A stretch of 64,000 nucleotides of DNA from contig NZ_VIRL01000002.1 of NCBI RefSeq assembly GCF_006874465.1, positions 576,092 to 640,091 on the forward strand, in the 5' to 3' direction. How positions within the stretch are numbered: the stretch's first letter is position 1; every line of letters starts with the position of its first letter. This document shows, piece after piece, positions 31,291 through 39,501 of the stretch. The position numbers and the translations under genes were made by a program. Below the pieces are notes generated by a model that saw only the letters and a list, made by a program, of their open reading frames with translations, was not told where the DNA came from and did not search any database. The DNA comes from Microbispora bryophytorum. GTDB taxonomy: Bacteria; Actinomycetota; Actinomycetes; Streptosporangiales; Streptosporangiaceae.

Positions 31291-32080
31291 GGTAACGCTT
31301 CTCGCCGCCGCCCACGGTGCCGTAGATCGGGAACAGGTAGGCCTTCTTGGCCTCCGCGAAGGCGTGCCAGTCGCAGCGCATGGGGGTGACCTCCACCGGG
31401 ATCTCCAGCCGCGTGGCGTCCGCCGCGAGCACGGCCACCAGCCCGCGCTCGCCGCCGCGCGGGTGCCGGGAGCGGGGGAGCATCGTGTAGTGCGTGGTGG
31501 CGCCGAGGTCGTCGATGGTGATCGGCTCCGCTCCGCCCTTCCTGGTGACGACGAGGTTCCCCTGGAGGGTCCGGCCCACGCGGGTCCAGGTGTCGCCGAA
31601 CGTCACGTCCACCGACCGGCGCAGGATGTAGGCCCCGCACTCGGCCTTCACCAGCCCGTCCAGCGTGGGATCGGGGTGGTGCACCGGGAACACCACCTTG
31701 CGCGGCGTCCCGTCGCCGACCTGGATGTGCGCCACCACCGTGGCCGGTTTGACCGGCGGGATCGTCGCCGGGTCGCAGCGCGCCTCGCCGTACGGGATCC
31801 GCAGGTCCGTGCGCGGCGTCCGGCCGAGGGCGGTGTCCATGCGGGTCGGCGGGAGCGTCGCGAACGAGCCGGTCACGAGCTGGACGTCCAGGAAACGAAC
31901 CTGCGTTCCGGCGTCGTTGCGCACGGACACCTCCAGCTCGTGGGCCGTCTCATCGCTGCGCCACTGGTTCAGCGACACCGAAACGCCCGCAGGGGGTGCG
32001 CCCGATTCGGTACCCTGGCCTCCGCACGCGGCCAGGGTGAACAGCGCCGTTATTACCCCCCAGGTCCGGGTACGTCCCAT
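31211..32080 (-). CDS. Lipoprotein, unknown function
   Basis: A 289-residue exported protein with a lipobox TLAACGGQ, so C19 should be lipidated by Lgt. The mature part is beta-rich with four cysteines (EARCDPA, KAECGAY, PMRCDWH, DVCGVGG) that could form two disulfides. There are no known catalytic motifs. A TAGCCT box lies eight bases before the ATG on its strand. It is divergent from pyruvate kinase (107-bp gap) and convergent with the DUF2784 gene, which it overlaps by 80 bases. Confidence 0.8.
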   Translation of the reverse strand: MGRTRTWGVITALFTLAACGGQGTESGAPPAGVSVSLNQWRSDETAHELEVSVRNDAGTQVRFLDVQLVTGSFATLPPTRMDTALGRTPRTDLRIPYGEARCDPATIPPVKPATVVAHIQVGDGTPRKVVFPVHHPDPTLDGLVKAECGAYILRRSVDVTFGDTWTRVGRTLQGNLVVTRKGGAEPITIDDLGATTHYTMLPRSRHPRGGERGLVAVLAADATRLEIPVEVTPMRCDWHAFAEAKKAYLFPIYGTVGGGEKRYLIATPPAPVQQAFLSYAQDVCGVGGS

Positions 32081-32154
32081 GGCTGCCTAGGCTAGGGCAC
32101 GCGGATGATCGCGTGAAGTGTCTGAACATTTGGCGACAGCTGTGTGCGCCGTCA

Positions 32155-32181
32155 TTGCAAGTGGTCTGTACCAATTAGGGT
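32155..32181 (+). promoter_or_regulatory. pyk promoter (leaderless)
   Basis: TTGCAA (32155-32160) and TAGGGT (32176-32181) are spaced by 15 bp. The GTG of pyk starts six bases after the TAGGGT box and there is no ribosome site. Confidence 0.5.
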
Positions 32182-32187
32182 AGTGCT

Positions 32188-33621
32188 GTGAGTCGTCGAG
32201 CAAAGATCGTCTGTACCCTCGGGCCCGCCACCTCCTCACCGGAGCGCCTACGCGAGCTCATCCAGGCGGGCATGAATGTCGCCCGCTTCAACCTCTCGCA
32301 TGGCAGCCACGAGTTGCACAAGGAGGTGTTCGACCGGGTCAGAGCCGCTGCCGACGAGCTGGGCTGCGCCGTCGGCGTCCTCGCCGACCTCCAGGGCCCC
32401 AAGATCCGCGTCGGGCGTTTCGCCTCCGGCCCCGTACGGCTCGGCTTCGGCGACGTCTTCACGATCACGACTGAGGACGTCCCCGGCGACCGCGACCTCG
32501 TGTCCACGACGTACCCGGGCCTGCCGGGCGACGTCAAGCCCGGCGACACGATCCTCGTCGACGACGGCCGGCTGAACCTCGAGGTGACCGCGGTCGAGGG
32601 GCCGCGCGTCGTCACCCGTGTCGTCGTCGGCGGCATGATCTCCGACAACAAGGGCCTCAACCTCCCCGGCGTCGCCGTCAGCGCTCCGGCGCTCACGGAC
32701 AAGGACGAGGAGGACCTGCGCTGGGCGCTGCGCACCGGCTTCGACATGATCGCCCTGTCGTTCGTCCGGTCGCCGGACGACGCCGCGCTCATCCACACGA
32801 TCATGGAGGAGGAGGGCGTCCGGCTCCCGATCCTCGCCAAGATCGAGAAGCCGCAGGCCGTCGACTGCCTCGAGGAGATCGTGGACGCCTTCGACGGCGT
32901 CATGGTCGCCCGCGGCGACCTCGGCGTCGAGCTTCCGCTGGAGCAGGTGCCGATCGTCCAGCGCCGCATCATCGAGCTGTGCCGGGAGAAGGCCCACCCG
33001 GTCATCGTGGCCACCCAGATGCTCGACTCGATGATGAGCGCCCCCCGGCCCACCCGCGCCGAGGCGTCCGACGTCGCCTACGCGGTGATGGACGGCGCGG
33101 ACGCGGTGATGCTGTCCGGGGAGACCTCGGTCGGCACCTACCCGATCGAGTCGGTCTCCACGATGGCCCGCATCGCGGTCGCCGCCGAGGGCACCACGCT
33201 GCAGGCCACCCACACGCTGGATCGCCTGCCCGAGACGACCGGCGGCGCCATCGCCCGCGCCGCGGCCGAGGTCGGCGCGATCGTCGGGGCCAAGGCCCTG
33301 GTGGCGTTCACGATGTCCGGCGAGACCGCCCGGCGCCTGGCCCGCTACCGCTCGTCGATCCCGCTGCTGGCGTTCACCTCCAACCCGCAGGTGCGCGGCC
33401 AGCTCGCGCTGACCTGGGGCGTGGAGACGTTCGAGGTGCCGTTCGTGCATCACACCGACGACATGGTGCGCCAGGTGGAGGCCTCGCTGCTGTCGCTCGG
33501 CGTCTGCGAGAAGGGTGACAAGGTCGTCGTCGTCGCCGGCTCGCCGCCCGGCAACCACGGCTCCACCAACGCCCTGCGCGTCCACACGATCGGCTCGGCG
33601 GTCGCCCACCCGTCGACCTGA
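32188..33621 (+). CDS. pyk: Pyruvate kinase
   Basis: A 477-residue glycolytic enzyme converting PEP and ADP to pyruvate and ATP. KIVCTLGPATSSPE opens the barrel. The active site MARFNLSHG-like segment (NVARFNLSHG), LPILAKIEKPQAV with the catalytic lysine and VMVARGDLGVELPLEQVP are all intact. The C-terminal allosteric domain (about 355-470) has VAFTMSGETARRLARYR and GSPPG. Length is standard. It appears monocistronic with a leaderless promoter. Confidence 0.97.
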   Translation: MSRRAKIVCTLGPATSSPERLRELIQAGMNVARFNLSHGSHELHKEVFDRVRAAADELGCAVGVLADLQGPKIRVGRFASGPVRLGFGDVFTITTEDVPGDRDLVSTTYPGLPGDVKPGDTILVDDGRLNLEVTAVEGPRVVTRVVVGGMISDNKGLNLPGVAVSAPALTDKDEEDLRWALRTGFDMIALSFVRSPDDAALIHTIMEEEGVRLPILAKIEKPQAVDCLEEIVDAFDGVMVARGDLGVELPLEQVPIVQRRIIELCREKAHPVIVATQMLDSMMSAPRPTRAEASDVAYAVMDGADAVMLSGETSVGTYPIESVSTMARIAVAAEGTTLQATHTLDRLPETTGGAIARAAAEVGAIVGAKALVAFTMSGETARRLARYRSSIPLLAFTSNPQVRGQLALTWGVETFEVPFVHHTDDMVRQVEASLLSLGVCEKGDKVVVVAGSPPGNHGSTNALRVHTIGSAVAHPST

Positions 33622-33768
33622 TCCAGGCGGCCGGTTCCCCCGGGCCGCACGGCCTGGGGCACCCGGCGGCGGGAGAAAACCCCTTGAAGGCGCGGCGCCC
33701 TTCGACGGAGCATGGCAGGAGCGAGTCGACCTTTCCTGTCAGATGCCGGAGGAGCGCTGCGCCCGTTG

Positions 33769-35583
33769 ATGGACTCCCCTCAGGCACTGGACTCCCCTCA
33801 GGCACCCGGGCCCGACGCGGGTGACGACGCTGTCCGCCGGTCGTCGTGGCGCTCGCTGTGGCGGTTGCGGTCCTACCTGCGCCCGTACGTGTCCAGCCTG
33901 GTGGTGTCCTGGCTCGCCGCGCTGTTCGGGATCGCCGCGGCCACGGTGATCCCGCTGGTGAGCAAGGAGATCATCGACGGCCCGGTGGCCCACGGGGACC
34001 TCGGCGGGCTGGTTCCCCTCGGGCTGCTGGCCCTCGGCCTCGGCGTCGCCGAGGCGGTCCTCACGTTCGTCCGCCGCTGGTCCCAGGCGGGGCCGGTCCT
34101 CGGCCTCGAGACCGCGATCCGCGACGACCTCTACCGTCATCTCCAGCGGCTGCCGATGAGCTTCCACGACGGATGGCAGTCCGGCCAGCTGCTGTCCAGG
34201 GCGACGACCGACCTGTCGTCGATCCGCCGGTTCCTCGGCTTCGGCGTCCTGTTCCTGATCATGAATATTTTGCAGCTCACCGCGGTCACCGTGGTGCTCC
34301 TGCGGATGTACTGGCCGCTCGGCCTGCTCGTCGCCGTCTCCGCCGTCCCGGTCGTGGTGCTGGCGCTGCGCTTCGAACGGCGCTACATCGTCATCTCCCG
34401 GCAGGTGCAGGACCAGCAGGGCGACCTCGCCACACTGGTCGAGGAGTCGGCCGTGGGAATCCGCACGGTCAAGGCGTTCGGGCGGCGCGAGCACGTCTTC
34501 GCGAATTTCGCCGCCGCCGCCCGCGAGATCCGCCGCACCTCGCTGGCCAAGGTGCGGCTGTCCTCCCGGTTCTTCACCTTCCTCGAAGTCGTGCCGAACG
34601 TCACCCTCGCCCTGGTCCTGCTGCTCGGCGCGATCGCGGTCGGCGCCGGCGCGCTGACGCTCGGCACCCTGGTCGCCTTCACCACGCTGGTCCTCCAGCT
34701 CGTCTGGCCGGTCGCCTCGCTCGGCTACATCCTCGCCATGGGCCAGGAGGCCATGACCTCGGCCGACCGGGTCGTCGAGGTGCTCGACACCGTGCCCGCG
34801 ATCAGCGGCGGCCCGGCCGCCATCGAGCGCCCGCGCGGCCACGTGCGCTTCGAAGGCGTCGGGTTCCGCTTCCCCGGCGCCGACCGGCCGGTGCTGCGCG
34901 ACGTGTGGCTGGAGGTGCGGCCGGGGGAGACCCTCGCCCTCGTGGGGGCCACGGGGTCGGGCAAGACGACGCTCACCGCGCTCGTGCCCCGCCTGCTCGA
35001 CGTCACCTCGGGCCGCGTCACCGTGGACGGGCACGACGTGCGGGACCTGTCGCTGACCTCGCTGCGCTCGGTGGTCGCCACGGCGTTCGAGGAGCCGACG
35101 CTGTTTTCGATGAGCGTCCGCGAGAACGTGACGCTCGGCCACGGACACGCCACCGAGGGAGAGATCAGGCAGGCCCTGGAGATCGCGCAGGCGACCTTCG
35201 CCTACGACCTGCCGTGGGGGCTCGACACCCGCATCGGAGAGCAGGGGATGTCGCTGTCGGGCGGTCAGCGGCAGCGGCTCGCGCTGGCCAGGGCGGTCAT
35301 CGGCAGGCCGCGGGTGCTCGTCCTCGACGACACCCTGTCGGCGCTCGACGTGGAGACCGAGGCGCTGGTCGAGGAGGCGCTGCGGCGGGTGCTCGCCGAG
35401 GCGACCGGCATCGTCGTGGCGCACCGCGCCTCGACCGTGCTGCTCGCCGACCGGGTGGCGCTGCTGCGCGACGGCACCGTCACCCACGTGGGCCGCCACG
35501 GCGACCTGCTGTCGGCCGTGCCGGAGTATCGCGAACTGCTCGCACAGGACGCCGACCTCGACCCCGAAGGCTCGATGCGATGA
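33769..35583 (+). CDS. ABC exporter subunit with degenerate ATPase site (second pair, half 1)
   Basis: A 604-residue type IV exporter subunit. Six helices lie in about residues 40-330, then the ATPase domain. Walker A is GATGSGKTT and the signature LSGGQRQRLALARA is consensus. Walker B is VLVLDDTLSALD with Asp for Glu, and the Q-loop reads ATAFEEPTLFS instead of a VPQ motif. The switch His is kept (VVAHRAST). It is the dead-site partner of the next gene. The N-terminus has a six-residue duplication (MDSPQA-LDSPQA). The start is at ATG 33769; TTG 33766 is possible. Confidence 0.88.
   Translation: MDSPQALDSPQAPGPDAGDDAVRRSSWRSLWRLRSYLRPYVSSLVVSWLAALFGIAAATVIPLVSKEIIDGPVAHGDLGGLVPLGLLALGLGVAEAVLTFVRRWSQAGPVLGLETAIRDDLYRHLQRLPMSFHDGWQSGQLLSRATTDLSSIRRFLGFGVLFLIMNILQLTAVTVVLLRMYWPLGLLVAVSAVPVVVLALRFERRYIVISRQVQDQQGDLATLVEESAVGIRTVKAFGRREHVFANFAAAAREIRRTSLAKVRLSSRFFTFLEVVPNVTLALVLLLGAIAVGAGALTLGTLVAFTTLVLQLVWPVASLGYILAMGQEAMTSADRVVEVLDTVPAISGGPAAIERPRGHVRFEGVGFRFPGADRPVLRDVWLEVRPGETLALVGATGSGKTTLTALVPRLLDVTSGRVTVDGHDVRDLSLTSLRSVVATAFEEPTLFSMSVRENVTLGHGHATEGEIRQALEIAQATFAYDLPWGLDTRIGEQGMSLSGGQRQRLALARAVIGRPRVLVLDDTLSALDVETEALVEEALRRVLAEATGIVVAHRASTVLLADRVALLRDGTVTHVGRHGDLLSAVPEYRELLAQDADLDPEGSMR
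33770..33805 (+). repeat. 18-bp tandem duplication at a gene start
   Basis: TGGACTCCCCTCAGGCAC occurs twice in direct contact (33770-33787 and 33788-33805). It adds six in-frame codons at the very N-terminus of the exporter subunit. A recent slippage event is likely. Confidence 0.75.
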
Positions 35584-37448
35584 CTCAGGAGACCGGCAGC
35601 GACGCGGGAGGCGACGCGGAAGGCGACGCGGGGAACACGGAAGTGTGGCGCGGGGTCGCCGCCGAGAACCGCGACGAGATCTCCGAGCGCGTCTCCCTGC
35701 TGCTGCGCACCCGGTCGCGCCGCCTGCTCGGCGACCTGCTGCGCCCGCACCGCCGGGCCATCGGCGTGCTCACGGCGGTCATCGTGGTGTCCAACGCCGC
35801 CGGGCTGGCCCTGCCGTACCTGGTGAAGACGGGCATCGACGACGGCATCCCGCCCATGCTGCGCGGGCAGGGCGCGGGCACGCTGCTCGCGATCGTGGGC
35901 GCGGTCGTGGCCGCCACGCTCACCCAGGCGCTCACCCGGCAGGCGTTCCTGCAGATGTCGGGCCGGATCGGTCAGGACATCCTGCTGGAGCTGCGCCGCC
36001 GGGTCTTCGGCCACTTCCAGCGCCTGTCGCTGTCGTTCCACGAGAAGTACACCTCCGGGCGGGTCATCTCCCGGCTCACCTCCGACGTGGACGCCATCGC
36101 GGAGCTGCTCGACTCCGGTTTCGACGGCCTGGTCACGGCCGTGCTCACGCTCTGCGGCACCGCGGTCATGCTGCTCGTGCTCGACGTGCGCCTCGGCCTG
36201 GTGGCGCTGCTGCCGCTGCCGGTCCTGCTGCTGTTCACCCGGTGGTTCCGTCGTCAGTCGAGCGTCACCTACCGCCGTACGCGGGAGGCGGTCGCGCTGG
36301 TCATCGTCCACTTCGTGGAGTCGATGACCGGGGTCCGCGCGGTGCAGGCGTTCCGGCGGGAGCCGCGCAACCAGGAGATCTTCGAGCGGCTCAACGCGGA
36401 CTACCGCGCCGCCAACACGCGCGGCATGCGCCTGGTCGCCGTGTTCATGCCCGGGATCAAGCTGATCGGCAACGTCACCGTCGCCGCCGTCCTGCTGTAC
36501 GGCGGCCTGCTCGCGCTGCGCGGCACCGTCACGGTCGGCGTGCTCGCCGCCTTCCTGCTCTACCTGCGCCAGTTCTACGAGCCGATGCAGGAGATCAGCC
36601 AGTTCTACAACGCCCTGCAGTCGGCGGGGGCGGCGCTGGAGAAGCTGTCGGGCGTGCTGGAGGAGCGGCCCTCGGTGGCCGAGCCCCGCAGCCCGGCGCC
36701 GCTGCCGCGCGCCGCCGGGGCGCTGCGCTTCGAGGCCGTCCGGTTCGCCTATTCCGACGGCCCGCCGGTGCTGCCGCTGCTCGATCTGGTGATCCCCGCC
36801 GGGCAGACCGTGGCCGTCGTCGGCACCACGGGCGCGGGCAAGACGACGCTGGCCAAGCTCATCGCCCGGTTCCACGACCCGGTCGCCGGGCGGGTGCTCC
36901 TCGACGGTGTGGACCTGCGCGACCTGGACGAGGACACCCTGCGCCGCCACGTGGTGATGGTCACCCAGGAGAACTACCTGTTCAGCGGGACGGTCGCGGA
37001 CAACGTGCGGTTCGGGCGGCCCGGCGCGCCGGATTCGGAGATCGAGCGGGCCGCCGAGGCCATCGGCGCCCACACGTTCGTCTCCGCGCTCCCCGACGGG
37101 TACGACACCCAGGTCGGCAAGCGCGGCGGCCGCATGTCGGCGGGGCAGCGGCAGCTCGTCGCGTTCGCCCGGGCGTTCCTCGCCGACCCCGCCGTGCTGA
37201 TCCTGGACGAGGCCACCTCCAGCCTCGACGTGCCCAGCGAGCGCCTCGTGCAGCGGGCGCTGCGGACGATCCTCGCCGACCGGACCGCACTGATCATCGC
37301 TCACCGCCTGTCCACCGTGGAGATCGCCGACCGGGTGCTCGTCATGGAGCACGGCCGGATCGTGGAGGACGGCCCGCCGGAGCGCCTGGTCGCCGGCGCG
37401 GGCCGGTTCGCCCGCCTCCACCGCGCCTGGCTCGACAGCCTCGCCTGA
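35580..37448 (+). CDS. ABC exporter subunit with canonical catalytic Glu (second pair, half 2)
   Basis: A 622-residue type IV exporter subunit. Walker A is GTTGAGKTT. Walker B VLILDEATSSLD retains the catalytic Glu, and LIIAHRLSTVE keeps the switch His. The signature is altered to MSAGQRQLVAFARA. This is the reciprocal of the upstream partner, so the pair forms one live and one dead ATP site. The ATG overlaps the partner's stop (ATGA). An acidic N-terminal segment of about 25 residues precedes the membrane part. Substrate unknown; drug, lipid or peptide export are the usual options. Confidence 0.88.
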   Translation: MTQETGSDAGGDAEGDAGNTEVWRGVAAENRDEISERVSLLLRTRSRRLLGDLLRPHRRAIGVLTAVIVVSNAAGLALPYLVKTGIDDGIPPMLRGQGAGTLLAIVGAVVAATLTQALTRQAFLQMSGRIGQDILLELRRRVFGHFQRLSLSFHEKYTSGRVISRLTSDVDAIAELLDSGFDGLVTAVLTLCGTAVMLLVLDVRLGLVALLPLPVLLLFTRWFRRQSSVTYRRTREAVALVIVHFVESMTGVRAVQAFRREPRNQEIFERLNADYRAANTRGMRLVAVFMPGIKLIGNVTVAAVLLYGGLLALRGTVTVGVLAAFLLYLRQFYEPMQEISQFYNALQSAGAALEKLSGVLEERPSVAEPRSPAPLPRAAGALRFEAVRFAYSDGPPVLPLLDLVIPAGQTVAVVGTTGAGKTTLAKLIARFHDPVAGRVLLDGVDLRDLDEDTLRRHVVMVTQENYLFSGTVADNVRFGRPGAPDSEIERAAEAIGAHTFVSALPDGYDTQVGKRGGRMSAGQRQLVAFARAFLADPAVLILDEATSSLDVPSERLVQRALRTILADRTALIIAHRLSTVEIADRVLVMEHGRIVEDGPPERLVAGAGRFARLHRAWLDSLA

Positions 37449-37575
37449 CGCCCGCCGTCGCGGACTACTCCCGGCGTCCTAGCCCCGGGCGGGCGGGGTG
37501 ATCCCGGTGGGGTAGCGGCAGATGACTCCGTGGGTGGGACGCCGCCGAACCCCGGCTGGACGACGATAGCCGTTC

Positions 37576-38049
37576 ATGGGAACCCCATTCAGGTATATCC
37601 ACGGGGCGGCGTTGCTGGCCACCGGCCTGCTCGCGGGCGCGTTCGCGTACGGCGCGGCCAACGTGATCCCCACGTTCGGGGCCGTTCCGCTGGATGTGCG
37701 GCTGACCTTCCACACCACGATGATGAAGGTCAACGAGCCGGTCATGCAGAGCGCGATGGCGCTGGCCATCCTCACGACCTTCGGTCTGGCGATCGCCGGC
37801 CGCGGCCGGGCGCGCGGGCTGGCGCTCGGCGCCGGTGCGCTGGCGCTGACCTCGCTGCTCGTCACCGTGTTCGGCAACGTCCCGCTGCATGCGCGTTTCC
37901 GCGAGTGGGCCGCCGGTCCGGTCCCGGACGGCTACGCCGAGGTCTTCCGGCGGTGGGAGCTGTTCCACGACCTGCGCACCCTGACCGCGCTGGCCGCTTT
38001 CATCCTGATCATCACCATCGCCGTCGTCAACCGGCCTTCCAGCCGCTAA
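37576..38049 (+). CDS. DUF1772 membrane protein (anthrone oxygenase-like)
   Basis: A 157-residue protein with four helices (about 10-30, 58-75, 83-103 and 133-152). FHTTMMKVNEPVMQSAMALA and FRRWELFHDLRTLTAL match the DUF1772 domain, which in fungi includes anthrone oxygenases and in bacteria is mostly uncharacterised. The conserved N/W/H pattern is present. It is probably the first gene of a small operon with the next two: 11 bases separate it from the next ATG, which has AAGGAGA overlapping the end of this gene. Confidence 0.7.
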   Translation: MGTPFRYIHGAALLATGLLAGAFAYGAANVIPTFGAVPLDVRLTFHTTMMKVNEPVMQSAMALAILTTFGLAIAGRGRARGLALGAGALALTSLLVTVFGNVPLHARFREWAAGPVPDGYAEVFRRWELFHDLRTLTALAAFILIITIAVVNRPSSR

Positions 38050-38060
38050 GGAGAACACTC

Positions 38061-38234
38061 ATGTTCCGTCGCCGTCCTGGTCACCGTGCCGCCGGACCTC
38101 CGGAGCCCGGCGGGGTGGACACCCCAGAACCCGAGGGCATGCTCACGATGAGCGTCGTGTGCGGGGTGGCGCGGTCCGCGCCCGGCGGACCGGCGCGGCG
38201 CGTCGAGTCGATCACCCGGACGGTGACGCCGTGA
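38061..38234 (+). CDS. 57-residue hypothetical protein coupled to an NAD(P)-binding gene
   Basis: It begins MFRRRPGHRAAGPPEPGG, is arginine/proline-rich and has no membrane segment. A strong AAGGAGA site stands before the ATG, and its stop overlaps the next GTG (GTGA). The product may be real, or mainly serve to deliver ribosomes to the next gene. The C-terminal part (MSVVCGVARSAPGG) has no known motif. Confidence 0.45.
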   Translation: MFRRRPGHRAAGPPEPGGVDTPEPEGMLTMSVVCGVARSAPGGPARRVESITRTVTP

Positions 38235-38839
38235 ACCTCACTCTCGTCGGCTCCACCGGCCGCACCGGACGCTACGTCCTGGCCGAGGCGCTGCGCCGCG
38301 ACCACCGGGTCACCGCCTTCACCCGCAACGCCGCCGCCCTGGAGGCGCGGCCGCATGCCGTCGTCGAAGGCGACGGCCGCGACCTGGACAAGATGCGCAC
38401 GGCCGTGGAAGGCGCGGACGCGGTGATCTCCATCATCAACGGCGGCGACCGCGACGACCCGCACCGCGCGGCCGAGGCCACCCGCACCATCATCCAGGCC
38501 ATGACCGATTCCGGGGTCGAGCGGCTGATCGTCACCACCCCCTACCCGATCGTCGCCCGCAAGCCGTTCCTGCTCATCTGGCTGCTGCGCCGCCTGCTGG
38601 CCACCCCCTACGCCGACGCTCGCGACCTGGAGCAGGCCGTGAACGCCAGCGACCTGGACTGGACCATCGTCCGGCTGACCCGGCTCACCGACCGGCCCGC
38701 CGTAGGGGCGGTCGTGATCCGTCGCGAGCTGCTGGCCAAGCCGCGCGGCCTGACCCGGGCGGATGTGGCGACCGCGCTGCTGGACATCGCCGAGGGGGGC
38801 CATCTGAGCGGCGTGGCCGTCAACGTCCACGGTCGCTGA
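38231..38839 (+). CDS. NAD(P)H-binding (NmrA/atypical SDR) protein
   Basis: A 202-residue Rossmann-fold protein with the atypical SDR glycine motif LVGSTGRTGRYV and a short-chain core: VEGDGRDLDKM, ADAVISIING and VERLIVTTPYP. The active-site Tyr/Lys of classic dehydrogenases is not clear, as in NmrA-like redox sensors and NAD(P)H-binding domain proteins. The GTG is coupled to the preceding small ORF. It is convergent with the thioesterase, with only five bases between stops. Confidence 0.82.
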   Translation: MNLTLVGSTGRTGRYVLAEALRRDHRVTAFTRNAAALEARPHAVVEGDGRDLDKMRTAVEGADAVISIINGGDRDDPHRAAEATRTIIQAMTDSGVERLIVTTPYPIVARKPFLLIWLLRRLLATPYADARDLEQAVNASDLDWTIVRLTRLTDRPAVGAVVIRRELLAKPRGLTRADVATALLDIAEGGHLSGVAVNVHGR

Positions 38840-38844
38840 AACCG

Positions 38845-39282
38845 CTACACGGGGGGTGGGGAGAGGAGGCGTTCCATCGCGGGACGCAGGGGCGGGCCGA
38901 TCTCCACGGGGCGGCGGGTGTGCCGGTCCACGAAGACGTGCGTGAAGTCGCCCTCGGCGACCAGCGTGTCGCCGGCGAACAGCGCGAGCTCGTAGCGGAC
39001 GCTGGAGCGGCCGAGGTGTCCGATCCGCAGGCCCACGCTGATCACCTGCGGGAAGGACACCGAGGCCCGGTAGGAGCAGCGCGACTCCACGCACAGCCCG
39101 ATCACCCGGCCCTCGTGGACGTCCAGCCCGGCCTCCTCGATCAGCCAGGTGTTGATCACGGTGTCCATCAGCGAGTAGTGCACGACGTTGTTGACATGCC
39201 CGTAGACGTCGTTGTCCTTCCACCGGGTGGGCACGTCCCGCCAGTGGGGATACGCCGGCCGGTCGTTGGCGGGACCGCTCAC
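38845..39282 (-). CDS. Hotdog-fold acyl-CoA thioesterase (4HBT/FadM-like)
   Basis: A 145-residue protein with the 4HBT signature VPTRWKDNDVYGHVNNVVHY. The Asp of NDVYGHVNN is the usual catalytic residue. ESRCSYRASVSFPQVISVGLRIGHLG forms the central strands. The family hydrolyses long-chain acyl-CoA. The GTG at 39282 overlaps the stop of the upstream acyl-CoA dehydrogenase remnant (GTGA). That suggests an ancestral acyl-CoA dehydrogenase-thioesterase operon. Confidence 0.85.
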   Translation of the reverse strand: MSGPANDRPAYPHWRDVPTRWKDNDVYGHVNNVVHYSLMDTVINTWLIEEAGLDVHEGRVIGLCVESRCSYRASVSFPQVISVGLRIGHLGRSSVRYELALFAGDTLVAEGDFTHVFVDRHTRRPVEIGPPLRPAMERLLSPPPV

Positions 39283-39428
39283 CGTCCGAGGTCCCGGCCG
39301 GCGGTCTCGGGCGTCTCGCGCCCCCGGTGGAAGCCGGGCACGCCCTCCTCGACCGCGAACGGCGTCACGAACCGCCGGGCGCGGTCGCGGAAGGCCCCGT
39401 GGTCCTCGCCGTAGATGGTGCGTCGCAT
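39279..39428 (-). pseudogene. acyl-CoA dehydrogenase N-terminal remnant
   Basis: A 49-residue frame starting MRRTIYGEDHGAFRDRARRF and ending TAGRDLGR. The start matches the first helix of acyl-CoA dehydrogenases (typically MRRTIF-x-E-x-H-x-x-FR-x-x-x-R-x-F). Nothing of the FAD or substrate domains remains. A CTGGAGA ribosome site precedes the ATG, and the stop overlaps the thioesterase start. The reading frame has simply been cut down to a short peptide by internal deletion. It may now act only as a leader for the thioesterase. Confidence 0.55.
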
Positions 39429-39501
39429 CGATTCTCCAGACGATTGTTCGGCATGGGGATACTAGCGAGTCATCACGGCGTGGACACGGCGGCCGTCGCG
39501 C

